A stretch of 64,000 nucleotides of DNA from Nitrosomonadales bacterium (GTDB taxonomy: Bacteria; Pseudomonadota; Gammaproteobacteria; Burkholderiales; Gallionellaceae): positions 1-64,000 of the forward strand of contig JACPYR010000017.1 of assembly GCA_016195965.1 (NCBI GenBank), given 5' to 3'. Below the pieces are notes generated by a model. The model did no database searches. It worked only from the letters and a program-made list of their open reading frames with translations, and had not been told where the DNA came from. The position numbers and the translations under genes are program-made. Every line of letters starts with the position of its first letter. Within the stretch, counting starts at the first letter, position 1. This document shows positions 46,214 to 56,932 of this stretch, piece after piece.

Positions 46214-47959
46214 ATGGATATGACCCAGTTTAAATACATCCTCCTATGCAGTTTGCTGCTCACCGCATGTGCGCACGCTCCCCAGCAACCCAAAGCGGCA
46301 GTACAGGACGATCAGGCAGAGGCTGAAAGCCAGGCTGAACCACAGGCTGAAGTGCCGCAGGTGTTGCCCAATGTTGAATTAAGCGGCGAGTTACTCTACG
46401 AGTTCATGCTGACCGAGATCGCCAGTCAACGCGGCAACGACGCGCTCGCAGTTACAGGCAGCGTCGATCTGGCCAAAAAAACCCAGGATCCGCGCCTGGC
46501 GATGCGCGCGGCCCACCTGGCGCTGCAGTTCGGCCAGATCGACAAGGCGCTGGAGGCGCTCAGAATTTGGCGCAATACCGATCCGGCCTCGATCATGGCG
46601 AGACGCATGCTGTCATCGGTATTGCTGCGCAGCGGCAATACCGAAGCAGCCGGCAATGAATTCGCGGACTTGCTGAAAGTGGACGAGAAACATGCCGCAC
46701 AGAACTTTATCCAGATTTTTCAGATGTTGGCTGCCTACCCGAATAAGGCGGAGGCCCTGAAGTTGTTGCGCGGACTCGCGCAACCCTATCCGCGAGTCGC
46801 TGAAGCTCGCTGGGGCGTGGCGCAATTGGCGCAGGCGTCCGGCGATGCGGAGCTGGCGTTAAACGAGGCAAAGCAAGCGCATAGCCTGCGCCCAGAATGG
46901 GATAGAGCCGCCTCACTGGAAGCTCAATTGTTGCAAAAAAATGCGCCGCAGCAGGGTTTGGAGGTGTTGCGCAGCTATCTGTCCAGCTATCCCGATGCAC
47001 ACGAAATTCGTCTGCAATATGCGCGCACCTTACTGGATCAAAAGCAATACAAACTGGCGCGGGATGAATTTCAACGAATAGCGGACGAAAATCCCGAGAA
47101 TCCGGATCTGGCCTATGCCATCGCACTGATATCGCTGCAGTTAAGTGACTGGGAAAATGCCGAAATACAACTCAAACAAGCGCTCAGCAAGGGCAAGAAA
47201 GAGCAGGACACGGTGCAGTATTACCTCGGGCAATTGAGCGAGGCCAAGAAAAAAGAAGAGGAGGCGATTGCTTATTATCGCGAGGTCAAGGGCGGTGAAT
47301 TTCAGGTGGCTGCCCATATCCGCATTGCATATTTGCTGAGCAAACGCGGCCAGCTTGCCGAAGCGCGCCAGCTGCTGCATCAGGTGCATGTCACGAATGA
47401 CCTGCCTCGCGCACAGTTGTCGATGGTCGAGGCGCAATTGTTGCGTGAGGCGAGCCAGTTCGACGACGCCTATCAAGTGTTGAGCCAGGCTCTGGCGAGG
47501 TTGCCTGACCAGATCGACCTGATTTACGAGACCGCGATGATGGCCGACAAAATCGGCAAGTTTGACGAGTTCGAGAAATTGATGCGCAAGTTGATCAAAA
47601 TCAAGCCGGATCATGCACAAGCCTACAATGCGCTGGGCTATAGCATGCTGGAACGCAATGATCGCATCCCGGAAGCCGTAGAGCTGGTGGAGAAAGCGCT
47701 CCAACTCGCGCCGGATGATGTCGCCATCATGGACAGCGTGGGGTGGGGCTACTATCTGAGTGGCAAACTGGACGAGAGCGTGAAGATGCTGCGGCGCGCT
47801 TTTGCCGGTGATGCCAACCCTGAAATCGCCGCGCATCTGGGAGAGGTGCTGTGGGTGCGCGGGGATAAAGAAGAGGCAAAAAAAATATGGCAGAACAGCC
47901 TCAAGGAAAATTCCGGCAACAAGCCGCTGCAGGCAGTCATCCAAAAATTTGACCCTTGA
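46214..47959 (+). CDS. TPR lipoprotein
   Basis: The product is about 581 aa with lipobox LLTAC, a Gln/Ala/Glu-rich linker and from about residue 60 onward a superhelix of tetratricopeptide repeats (for example AYNALGYSMLERNDRIPEAV and GWGYYLSGKLDESVKMLRRAF). Such proteins sit upstream of lolB in betaproteobacteria; the function is probably in envelope assembly but is not established. ATG 46214 is chosen; the track start adds eight residues. The stop overlaps lolB. Confidence 0.88.
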   Translation: MDMTQFKYILLCSLLLTACAHAPQQPKAAVQDDQAEAESQAEPQAEVPQVLPNVELSGELLYEFMLTEIASQRGNDALAVTGSVDLAKKTQDPRLAMRAAHLALQFGQIDKALEALRIWRNTDPASIMARRMLSSVLLRSGNTEAAGNEFADLLKVDEKHAAQNFIQIFQMLAAYPNKAEALKLLRGLAQPYPRVAEARWGVAQLAQASGDAELALNEAKQAHSLRPEWDRAASLEAQLLQKNAPQQGLEVLRSYLSSYPDAHEIRLQYARTLLDQKQYKLARDEFQRIADENPENPDLAYAIALISLQLSDWENAEIQLKQALSKGKKEQDTVQYYLGQLSEAKKKEEEAIAYYREVKGGEFQVAAHIRIAYLLSKRGQLAEARQLLHQVHVTNDLPRAQLSMVEAQLLREASQFDDAYQVLSQALARLPDQIDLIYETAMMADKIGKFDEFEKLMRKLIKIKPDHAQAYNALGYSMLERNDRIPEAVELVEKALQLAPDDVAIMDSVGWGYYLSGKLDESVKMLRRAFAGDANPEIAAHLGEVLWVRGDKEEAKKIWQNSLKENSGNKPLQAVIQKFDP

Positions 47960-48540
47960 TGATGAGATTGTTGCTGGTTTTGGGGCTTGCCATGCTGAGC
48001 GGCTGCGCGTCCCTCCAACCTGCCCAAGCGCCAACAGTACGTCCCTCACACCCTGAAACTGCACCGTTCGAGATGAGTGGGCGCGTGTCGATCAACCATC
48101 AGGGCGAACGGCATACCGCCGGGCTGCATTGGACGCATCGCGCGCAATCCGATGAAATCCTGCTACTGACGCCGCTGGGACAAACGGTCGCGCGCATTTA
48201 TCGGGACGATAGTCATGCAACGCTGGATGACGGCAAGCAACGCTACCAGGATGCGGATGTCGAATCGCTGATGCAGCAAGTGTTGGGCTGGCATTTGCCG
48301 CTGGCGGGCTTGCATCAATGGGTGCTGGGCTTGCCAGTGGCCGATGTTCCGGCACAAACCGAGCGCGGCGGTGATGGGCGAGTTTCCCTGTTGTATCAGG
48401 ATGGCTGGGAAGTACGTTACCTGCGCTTTGCGGATAGCCAGCCGGATAGTCTGCCGTCGCGTTTGCAGTTAAACCGCGAAAATTTACAAATGCAATTGCT
48501 GATCGACGAGTGGGCATGGATCGATCAAGTCATGCATTGA
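47959..48540 (+). CDS. lolB: Outer membrane lipoprotein receptor LolB
   Basis: LolB takes lipoproteins from LolA and inserts them in the outer membrane. The 193-aa protein has lipobox LSGCAS and the LolB pattern (FEMSGRVSINHQGERHTAGLHWTH, then GWHLPLAGLHQWVLG). ATG overlaps the TPR stop (TGATG). In relatives ispE follows directly; here a reverse-strand radical SAM gene intervenes. Confidence 0.93.
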   Translation: MMRLLLVLGLAMLSGCASLQPAQAPTVRPSHPETAPFEMSGRVSINHQGERHTAGLHWTHRAQSDEILLLTPLGQTVARIYRDDSHATLDDGKQRYQDADVESLMQQVLGWHLPLAGLHQWVLGLPVADVPAQTERGGDGRVSLLYQDGWEVRYLRFADSQPDSLPSRLQLNRENLQMQLLIDEWAWIDQVMH

Positions 48541-48619
48541 TTGCATGCCCTGTGGCGGCTATTTTGCCCGACTATTTTGCCAGACCTGGCCTCAAGTTCT
48601 GCTCACAATCTTTGGAAAT

Positions 48620-50131
48620 TTACTCCGCCAGGTGCCGCGCCTGCCGGGTGGCAGGATTCTTCGCCCGTTTCGGGGCTGGCAAATAGTTTTTCGGTTTCAT
48701 GAACGAGGGCATCTCCTTGCTGCCCGACAGGATGAAATCCTGCTCCAGTGCCGCGCGGGCCGCATCGGCATCTGCCGCGAGCGCGGACTTCAGCCCGCCT
48801 AGCACCAGATCGAACAGCAGGTCCAGCGGGATCTGGTGCGTCTTGCGCGTGGTGTCATACAGCCAGTCTGAAAACGCGAGGAAGCGCGCAAACGGGTCGT
48901 CGGCCAGCAGCAATTCGAGCGCGTGCGGGAAACGTCCGGAGTTGGCGACGAGATCCCAGTAACGGGCAAAACGGGTAAGCCGTTGCATGGTGGAAAAATC
49001 GATGCGGTCGGTGGCTTGCACGGTGTAGGGCGGGTAGGGCGTGTAGCGCATGTCGTAAGCTGCTGTGTGGCGGATGATGGGCGTGCCGCGCAGGCGCTTC
49101 AAGATCCCTACCTGGATCTCCTGCTGCTTGAGTGCGACCAGACGGTTGAATCCTTGCCCCACGCTCTCGATGTCTTCGCCGGGCAGGCCGATGATGAGAT
49201 CGACGTGGACATGCGCGTGGCTTTCATGGCGCAACCAGCGCAGGTTCTCGAAGGTCTTGGCACTGTCCTGTTTGCGCGAGATCAGCGCCTGCACTTCGGG
49301 GTTCAGGGTCTGGATGCCGACCTCGAATTGCAGCGCGCCGGCGGGGAATCGGACGATGAGTTCTTTCAACTGATCGGGCAGGTGATCGGGGATGACCTCG
49401 AAATGCACGAACAGTTTGTCGTCCAGCCGCGCCAGGAAAAACTCCAGGATGCGGATGCCGGCCTTGAGGTTCAAATTGAAGGTTCGGTCGACGAATTTGA
49501 ACTGGCGCGCGCCACGCAGGTACAGCGTGTTGATCTCGGCCAGGAAGGCATCCAGGTCGAAGGCCCAGGCGGTCTTGTCCAAGGACGAGAGGCAGAATTC
49601 GCACTTGAACGGGCAGCCGCGCGAGGCTTCCACATACAGGGTGCGGTGGGCGATGTCGTCGTCGGTATAGAGCGCATAAGGCAGCTTGATGTCGGACAAC
49701 GGCGGCTGGATGCCGGGAATGATCTTCTGCGGCTGCGGATGCCGCCGCAGGAGCTCGCGGCAGAGCTTGGGAAAACTGATGTCGCCCCAGCCGGTGACGA
49801 CGTAATCGGCCAGGCGCACGATTTCCTGCTCATTGCATTCGTAACTGACTTCCGGCCCGCCCAGCACCACGGTGATTTCGGGGGCAACGCACTTCAGTAA
49901 GGCTACCACGCGGGTGATCTCGGTCACGTTCCAGATGTACACGCCGAAGCCGACGATACGCGGCTGGGCTGCCAGCAAAGCCTCGACGATCTCTTCGGTC
50001 CGGTTCTGCAGCACGAATTCCAAGATCCGCGTTTCACCCGCAAGCTCACCCATGTTGGCGGCCAGATAGCGCAGGCCGAGCGAGGCGTGGATGTAGCGCG
50101 CGTTAAGGGTGGAAAGGAGGATGGCGGACAT
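48620..50131 (-). CDS. B12-binding radical SAM protein (DUF4080)
   Basis: The 503-aa protein has an N-terminal cobalamin-binding-like Rossmann domain (about 1-140; VGFGVYIWNVTE and VLGGPEVSYE), a radical SAM core with CPFKCEFC and a C-terminal DUF4080. The substrate is unknown. The B12 domain lacks the DxHxxG His motif as far as I can see, so cofactor binding may be base-off or absent. It lies between lolB and ispE on the opposite strand, an insertion in a conserved neighbourhood. Confidence 0.88.
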   Translation of the reverse strand: MSAILLSTLNARYIHASLGLRYLAANMGELAGETRILEFVLQNRTEEIVEALLAAQPRIVGFGVYIWNVTEITRVVALLKCVAPEITVVLGGPEVSYECNEQEIVRLADYVVTGWGDISFPKLCRELLRRHPQPQKIIPGIQPPLSDIKLPYALYTDDDIAHRTLYVEASRGCPFKCEFCLSSLDKTAWAFDLDAFLAEINTLYLRGARQFKFVDRTFNLNLKAGIRILEFFLARLDDKLFVHFEVIPDHLPDQLKELIVRFPAGALQFEVGIQTLNPEVQALISRKQDSAKTFENLRWLRHESHAHVHVDLIIGLPGEDIESVGQGFNRLVALKQQEIQVGILKRLRGTPIIRHTAAYDMRYTPYPPYTVQATDRIDFSTMQRLTRFARYWDLVANSGRFPHALELLLADDPFARFLAFSDWLYDTTRKTHQIPLDLLFDLVLGGLKSALAADADAARAALEQDFILSGSKEMPSFMKPKNYLPAPKRAKNPATRQARHLAE

Positions 50132-50361
50132 GCGGGTCAGGTGTGGCTGGTCAGAAATCAGGCCGACATGTTACGCTACTTCCGCGCCATCTCGTCATGG
50201 TGCCTGATACCTAATGTCATACTTTCTGCCCTCAATCATTTCCATTTCTAAACAATGCCGATGCGATACTAGTTAGCTAGTCCTCGAGCAAGCTGCTAGA
50301 ATTTATTGATAGTTGGATAAAACCCGGGGCTCAAATTGACTCCCGCCACGAGATTCGCAGA

Positions 50362-51312
50362 ATGAAACTGATTTGCCCCGCGCCTGCCAAATTAAACCTG
50401 TTTCTCCATGTCGTCGGGCGCAGGGCGGGCGGTATGACACGGTGCGCGCAAGCGTCCGGTGCGGGAATGCCGCCCTCCCGCCTCCTCCCGCAATCGGCTG
50501 GCTCCGCCAGTAACGTGTCGGAGGCGGACGGCTATCACCTGCTGCAAACCCTGTTCCGTTTTATAGAGTTGCACGACACCTTGCATTTCGGCCTGCGCGA
50601 AGACGGTGTGGTTCATCGCACCAATGCCGTTGAGGGTGTGCCGGAAGAGCAGGATTTGTGCGTGCGTGCGGCGCGCTTGCTGCAAGCCGAGACAGGCTGC
50701 GGCTTGGGCGTAAACCTCACGGTGGAAAAGCGCATTCCAATGGGCGGCGGCCTGGGCGGCGGCAGTTCTGATGCCGCCACCACGCTGATCGCGCTGAATC
50801 GCTTGTGGTCTTTGGGTTTGTCGCGTTCCCGTCTGATGCAGCTGGGCTTGCGGCTGGGCGCGGATGTGCCGGTTTTCGTGTTCGGCGAAAATGCCTTTGC
50901 CGAAGGCGTCGGCGAGCAACTGCAGGCCTATCCCCTGCCGGAGGCATGGTATGCGGTGTTATTTCCTCCGGTACACGTACCGACCGCACAGATTTTTACG
51001 CATCCAGAATTGACACGCGATACGGTTTCCATCACAATGCGCGCCCTCTCGGAACGGCAATTGTGGGAACAGCAGTTGCATAACGATCTGCAGCCCGTGG
51101 CATGCAAGCTTTATCCCGAGGTGGCGCGTTATATCGCATGGCTGGAAAAATTCGGGAAGGCGATGATGACAGGTTCCGGTGCCTGTGTATTCGCAGAGTT
51201 TGCCAGCCGCAGCCAGGCCGAAGCCGTTTTGCGGGAATTGCCACACGAAATGCGTGGCGTAGTAACACAAGGTTTAGCAAAGCATCCGTTGCATGATTGG
51301 GTGCTTGAGTAA
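50362..51312 (+). CDS. ispE: 4-diphosphocytidyl-2-C-methyl-D-erythritol kinase with insertion
   Basis: IspE phosphorylates CDP-ME in the MEP isoprenoid pathway. The GHMP kinase motif PMGGGLGGGSSDAATTL and the C-terminal MTGSGACVFAEF are intact. At 316 aa it is longer than usual because 33 residues (about 23-55) stand between GRRA and DGYHLLQTLF, which are adjacent in other IspE proteins. The reading frame is kept, so it may still function. It precedes tRNA-Gln and prs as in relatives. Confidence 0.93.
   Translation: MKLICPAPAKLNLFLHVVGRRAGGMTRCAQASGAGMPPSRLLPQSAGSASNVSEADGYHLLQTLFRFIELHDTLHFGLREDGVVHRTNAVEGVPEEQDLCVRAARLLQAETGCGLGVNLTVEKRIPMGGGLGGGSSDAATTLIALNRLWSLGLSRSRLMQLGLRLGADVPVFVFGENAFAEGVGEQLQAYPLPEAWYAVLFPPVHVPTAQIFTHPELTRDTVSITMRALSERQLWEQQLHNDLQPVACKLYPEVARYIAWLEKFGKAMMTGSGACVFAEFASRSQAEAVLRELPHEMRGVVTQGLAKHPLHDWVLE
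50428..50526 (+). repeat. In-frame 99-nt insertion in ispE
   Basis: The segment begins GGCGGTATGACACGGTGCGC and ends GTGTCGGAGGCG. The copy of IspE without it would read GRRADGYHLL. Both edges carry GGGCG/AGGCG, which could be a short target duplication. It is richer in CCTCCCG/GGCGGAG runs than the gene around it. Confidence 0.7.
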
Positions 51313-51320
51313 AGAGTAGA

Positions 51321-51395
51321 TGGGGAGTCGCCAAGTGGTAAGGCACCGGATTTTGATTCCGGCATTCGTAGGTTCGATCCCTACCTCCCCAGCCA
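51321..51395 (+). tRNA. tRNA-Gln (anticodon TTG)
   Basis: Seventy-five bases fold as a tRNA: acceptor TGGGGAG/CTCCCCA, D arm, anticodon stem CCGGA/TCCGG with loop TTTTGAT, T arm with GGTTCGATCC, and an encoded GCCA end. The anticodon is TTG (Gln). It sits between ispE and prs, as in other betaproteobacteria. Confidence 0.95.
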
Positions 51396-51497
51396 GTTTT
51401 CGGGGCGTTAAGCCTCCTGTGCAATTTGCAGGGCGCGAGCCTCTGTGTCGTTTGCGGGGCGTAAGCCCCGTGTGTTTTGATTTTTAAGGGGTCGCTC

Positions 51498-52448
51498 GTG
51501 TCCTACGACAGCTTGATGGTGTTCACCGGCAATGCCAATCCTAAGCTCGCCGAAGCGGTCGCGCGGCATCTGCACATACACCTGGGTCGCGCCACGGTAG
51601 GGCGTTTTTCCGATGGCGAAGTTATGGTCGAGCTGCTTGAGAATGTGCGCGGTCGGGACGTTTTCGTGTTGCAATCCACTTGTGCGCCAACCAATGACAA
51701 CCTGATGGAAGTGATGGTGATGGTGGATGCGCTCAAACGCGCTTCTGCCGGACGCATTACCGCCGCGATGCCGTATTTCGGTTACGCGCGCCAGGATCGC
51801 CGCCCGCGTTCGGCGCGAGTCGCGATTACCGCCAAACTGGTCGCGGATATGCTGAGCAGCGCCGGGGTGGACAGGCTGCTGACGATGGATTTGCACTCCG
51901 ACCAGATTCAGGGCTTCTTCGATATCCCGGTGGACAATATTTACGCCAGCCCCATCCTGCTGTCCGACGTGTGGAAGAATAACTACCCGAATCTGATTGT
52001 GGTATCGCCGGACGTGGGCGGCGTGGTACGCGCCCGTGCGCTGGCCAAACAGATGGACGCGGATCTGGCGATCATCGACAAGCGCCGTCCCAAGCCGAAT
52101 GTGGCCAAGGTAATGAACATCATCGGTGAAGTGGCGGGACGCACTTGCCTGATCATGGACGACATGGTGGACACCGCCAACACCTTGTGCGAAGCGGCCA
52201 ACGCGCTGAAGGAAAAAGGCGCGACGCGCGTGCTGGCTTATTGTACCCACGCGGTATTGTCCGGCCCGGCGATCGAACGCATCGAGAATTCCGCGATGGA
52301 TGAGCTGGTGGTCACCGACACCATTCCATTGAGCGAAGCGGCACGCAAGTGCAGGCGTATCCGCCAATTGAGCACGGCAGAATTGCTGGCTGAGACGATA
52401 CGCCGCATCAATAACGAAGAGTCGGTGAGCTCGCTGTTTACCGAGTAA
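51498..52448 (+). CDS. prs: Ribose-phosphate pyrophosphokinase
   Basis: Prs makes PRPP from ribose 5-phosphate and ATP. The 316-aa protein (from GTG 51498 with AAGGGG six bases upstream) has [21 protein letters not shown] and the PRPP-binding loop [13 protein letters not shown]. The track start TTG 51477 would add seven non-conserved residues. Confidence 0.96.
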   Translation: MSYDSLMVFTGNANPKLAEAVARHLHIHLGRATVGRFSDGEVMVELLENVRGRDVFVLQSTCAPTNDNLMEVMVMVDALKRASAGRITAAMPYFGYARQDRRPRSARVAITAKLVADMLSSAGVDRLLTMDLHSDQIQGFFDIPVDNIYASPILLSDVWKNNYPNLIVVSPDVGGVVRARALAKQMDADLAIIDKRRPKPNVAKVMNIIGEVAGRTCLIMDDMVDTANTLCEAANALKEKGATRVLAYCTHAVLSGPAIERIENSAMDELVVTDTIPLSEAARKCRRIRQLSTAELLAETIRRINNEESVSSLFTE

Positions 52449-52533
52449 GTCAGGTTTTAGCGCTAGCCATGTTGGCTAGCGCAAATGTTGAATCGTCTGG
52501 TCGCGGGCGATTCAGTTTTTTTGGAGAAGTGAA

Positions 52534-53247
52534 ATGACAATCGAAATCAATGCAACAATTCGTAAGGCGCAAGGTACGGGTGCGAGCCGCCGTCTGCGTA
52601 ACGCCGGCCGCGTGCCAGGCGTTGTGTATGGCGTGGGCGACGTAAACATGATCGAAATGGATCACAACGATCTGTATTACAAGCTGCGTGCGGAAGCGTT
52701 CCACGCTTCCATCCTGACGCTGAATCTGGAGGGCAAAAAGGAGTCCGTGCTGTTGCGCGACTTCGTCATGCACCCGTTCCGCCAGCAAGTTCAGCACATC
52801 GACTTTCAGCGTGTGGATGCGAAGAAAAAGATGCACATCAAAGTGCCATTGCACTTCATCAATGAAGAGATCGCGCCTGGCGTAAAAGTGGGTGGCGGCA
52901 AGATCAGCCACGTGATGACCGAACTGGACATCGCTTGCCTGCCCAAGGATTTGCCGGCTTTCATCGAAGTGGACTTGTCGCATCTGACGCTGGGCCATTC
53001 CATACACGTCTCCGATTTGAAGCTGCCTAAAGGCGTGGAAGCCGCTTCTCATGGTGCCCATGCCGCCGAAGCGGTAGTGGCTACCGTGCAAGTTCCGCGT
53101 GGCATGGCTGAAGCTGAAGTGGCGGCCGAGGCTGATGCCGCCGCTGCCGCTTCTGCGGCTTCCGCGCCGGCTCCGGCAGCGGGTGCCGCCAAAACGGCTG
53201 CCCCTGCTGCTGCAGCAGCGCCTGCTGCCGCCAAAAAAGCCAAGTAA
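52534..53247 (+). CDS. rplY: 50S ribosomal protein L25 / Ctc
   Basis: The 237-aa protein binds 5S rRNA. It has the L25 N-terminal domain ([18 protein letters not shown]), the TL5-type C-terminal domain ([19 protein letters not shown]) and an Ala/Pro-rich tail of about 50 residues (about 188-237) that is probably disordered. A GGAGAAGTGAA stands before the ATG and a terminator follows. Confidence 0.95.
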   Translation: MTIEINATIRKAQGTGASRRLRNAGRVPGVVYGVGDVNMIEMDHNDLYYKLRAEAFHASILTLNLEGKKESVLLRDFVMHPFRQQVQHIDFQRVDAKKKMHIKVPLHFINEEIAPGVKVGGGKISHVMTELDIACLPKDLPAFIEVDLSHLTLGHSIHVSDLKLPKGVEAASHGAHAAEAVVATVQVPRGMAEAEVAAEADAAAAASAASAPAPAAGAAKTAAPAAAAAPAAAKKAK

Positions 53248-53263
53248 TACGTTCGGCTGCAGA

Positions 53264-53300
53264 AACCCGCCATTGCTGATCCCGGCATGGCGGGTTTTTT
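53264..53300 (+). terminator. Rho-independent terminator after rplY
   Basis: AACCCGCCAT pairs with ATGGCGGGTT around a 13-base loop and ends in TTTTTT, 17 bp after the rplY stop. Confidence 0.88.
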
Positions 53301-53376
53301 CATTCAGGGGCGGAATGTTCTATCAATACACGGCTGCATTGAAAGCAAGCCAGATTCTGAATAATCATAAGGTGCG

Positions 53377-54267
53377 GTGATCGAAATGATTTTTTCCGAT
53401 AAGGCTGCAACGGGCAATAAATCCGGTCAACGGTTGATGTCCCGTGTATACGCGCCGGTTCTATTTCTGGTTGCGATGATTCCTGTCGGCCATGCCGATA
53501 CGTTGCCGCGCCCCGACCATGTCGTGGTAGTGATAGAGGAAAATCGCGGCTATGCGCAGATCATGGACACTGGCAATCGCGCTTCCTACATCCACGCACT
53601 GGCAAAACGTGGGGCGTTGTTTACGCAGTCCTACGGGGTCACGCATCCCAGCCAGCCCAACTATCTGGCACTGTTTTCCGGCTCCACCCAGGGGGTATCC
53701 GGAAACGCCTGCCCGAATTCTTTTGCTACCGATAATTTGGCCTCTGCTTTGCGGGATGCGGGTTTCAGCTTCGCCAGTTATGCGGAATCGTTGCCCGCTG
53801 CGGGCGGCTTGAGCTGCGAGTCCGGCGCGTATCGGCGCAAACATAATCCCGTGGCGAACTGGCAAGGCACGCGCCTGCCAGCAGGGGTGAACCTGCGTTT
53901 TGCCGATTTCCCGCAGGACTTTTCCAGGCTGCCGACAATTTCTTTTGTGGTTCCGAATCAGGACAACGACATGCACGACGGCAGCTTCGAGGCGGCGGAC
54001 CAGTGGCTGAAGACGCACATCGATCCGTATGTATCCTGGGCGATGCAGCACAACAGCCTGCTGCTACTCACCTGGGACGAGGATGATTATCGTGAAGACA
54101 ATCATGTGGTGACGTTGCTGGTGGGGCCGATGGTGAAGGCGGGTATCAGTACGCAGCGCATCGATCACTATAGCGTGCTGCGCACCTTGCTCGACTTATA
54201 TGGCTTGCCCGCGCTGGGTGAGAGCCGCGCTGCGGAAGCGATCAAGGGAATCTGGAAAAACCGCTGA
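53377..54267 (+). CDS. Exported phosphoesterase family protein (acid phosphatase-like)
   Basis: The 296-aa protein has a signal region (VLFLVAMIPVGHA) and PF04185 features: HVVVVIEENRGYAQIMD, THPSQPNYLALFSG and LLLTWDEDDYREDNHVVTLLVG, which provide the metal-binding Glu, Asn/Asp and the Asp-Glu-Asp/His set. Family members are phospholipase C or acid phosphatases acting outside the cytoplasm. The start may be GTG 53377 or ATG 53386. It is an insertion after rplY, where pth would normally be. Confidence 0.85.
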   Translation: MIEMIFSDKAATGNKSGQRLMSRVYAPVLFLVAMIPVGHADTLPRPDHVVVVIEENRGYAQIMDTGNRASYIHALAKRGALFTQSYGVTHPSQPNYLALFSGSTQGVSGNACPNSFATDNLASALRDAGFSFASYAESLPAAGGLSCESGAYRRKHNPVANWQGTRLPAGVNLRFADFPQDFSRLPTISFVVPNQDNDMHDGSFEAADQWLKTHIDPYVSWAMQHNSLLLLTWDEDDYREDNHVVTLLVGPMVKAGISTQRIDHYSVLRTLLDLYGLPALGESRAAEAIKGIWKNR

Positions 54268-54273
54268 CGCAAA

Positions 54274-55547
<1,274 letters not shown>

Positions 55548-55600
55548 GCGGCTGCGCAGTTCGCCGCCTATGATCCGGACCTTATTTATCTTTTGGTGAA

Positions 55601-56932
55601 TTATTTCGCAGCCCCTTCAGGGCCCCCCACGATCACCGTCGCCATTGCCTGCGGATCGATGTGTCGTGAGAACGCGTCACGTATCTGCGCCGTAGTGACC
55701 CGGTCGACGTTATCGGTGAAATCGTCCAGATAAGTCAGCGGCAAATTGTAAAAGCCGATGATGCTCAGATAGTCGAGTATCTTGCGGTTGCTGTCGATGC
55801 GCAACGGGAAGCCGCCGATGATGTTCTGCTTGGCGGCCTGCAATTCCTTTTCGCTCGGGCCTTGTGCGACGAAGTCCGCCAGCGTTTTGCGCGCCAGCCG
55901 CAGGGCTTCGTCTGCCTGTTCATTCTTGGTTTGCAGGCCGATCTGGAATTCGCCCGGCTGCTTGAGCGGCATGAAGTAGCTGTAGACGCTGTAGGCCAGG
56001 CCTTTCTTTTCGCGCACCTGATCCATCAGCCGTGACACGAAGCCGCCGCCGCCCAGCGTATAGTTGCCGACATACAGCGGAAAAAAGTCCGGGTCACCGC
56101 GCGCCACGCCCGGCGCGCCGATCAGGATGTGGCTCTGGCTGGCCGGATGGGGGATGCGCTGCTCACTCGCCGTGATCTTCATCGTTACACCGGGCAATGA
56201 CGAGGTGGTGGTTGATTGCGGCAGTTGCGCGGTGAGTTGTTGCGCGATCGCCGTTGCCTGGGCGCGCGTCGCATCGCCCATGATCGCAACCACGGCGCGA
56301 TTGGCTTGGTAATGCTCCCGGTAAAAATCCTGCAGGTCTTGGACGCTGATTTTTTCCACGGTATCGACTTCGCCAGAGCTACGCAGCGCATAAGGGTGCG
56401 CACCGAACACGGCTTTCTGGAATGCGCGCGCGGCTATGCTTTCCGGCTTGGTGTCGGACTCTTTTAATGCCGCGATCAGCCGCGTTTTCTCCCGCTCAAG
56501 AATTGCCGCCGGGAATGCCGGATGCTGCAGCACGCGCGCCATGATATCCAGCGCCTTGTCGCGCTCTGCCGTGCTGCTCAAGGTGCGCAGCGACACACTG
56601 GAGCGATCCTGGTCAAAGCTGCCGCCGAATTGCGCGCCGATGTCCGCCATGCCGCCGGAAATGTCATCCTCGCTCAAACCGTCGGCGCCGGCATCCAGCA
56701 TCTGGTGCGTCAATCCGGCTACGCCTGATTTATCTGCATTATCGAAGCCGCTGCCTGCGGGAATGCTCACCGCCACATCCAGCATTGGGATGTCGTGATC
56801 TTCAACGAACAACACCTTCGCGCCGCTGGCGCTCTGCCAGTGCTGGATTTTCGGGGTGGCGTAAGCAAGAGTTGTCAGGCAGCACAAGGCTGCCACGCTC
56901 GCGGCTCGTATCAGTTTTGTTCTAGCGGACAT
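55601..56932 (-). CDS. M16 family peptidase, non-catalytic-type subunit
   Basis: The 443-aa protein has a signal peptide (LTTLAYA) and the two M16 half domains, but the HxxEH zinc motif is replaced (LTHQMLDAG), so it is probably the inactive partner. It has the second-domain R/Y region (GGFVSRLMDQVREKKGLAY). It overlaps the upstream active M16 gene by 11 bases. Such pairs form heterodimeric periplasmic proteases. Confidence 0.9.
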   Translation of the reverse strand: MSARTKLIRAASVAALCCLTTLAYATPKIQHWQSASGAKVLFVEDHDIPMLDVAVSIPAGSGFDNADKSGVAGLTHQMLDAGADGLSEDDISGGMADIGAQFGGSFDQDRSSVSLRTLSSTAERDKALDIMARVLQHPAFPAAILEREKTRLIAALKESDTKPESIAARAFQKAVFGAHPYALRSSGEVDTVEKISVQDLQDFYREHYQANRAVVAIMGDATRAQATAIAQQLTAQLPQSTTTSSLPGVTMKITASEQRIPHPASQSHILIGAPGVARGDPDFFPLYVGNYTLGGGGFVSRLMDQVREKKGLAYSVYSYFMPLKQPGEFQIGLQTKNEQADEALRLARKTLADFVAQGPSEKELQAAKQNIIGGFPLRIDSNRKILDYLSIIGFYNLPLTYLDDFTDNVDRVTTAQIRDAFSRHIDPQAMATVIVGGPEGAAK

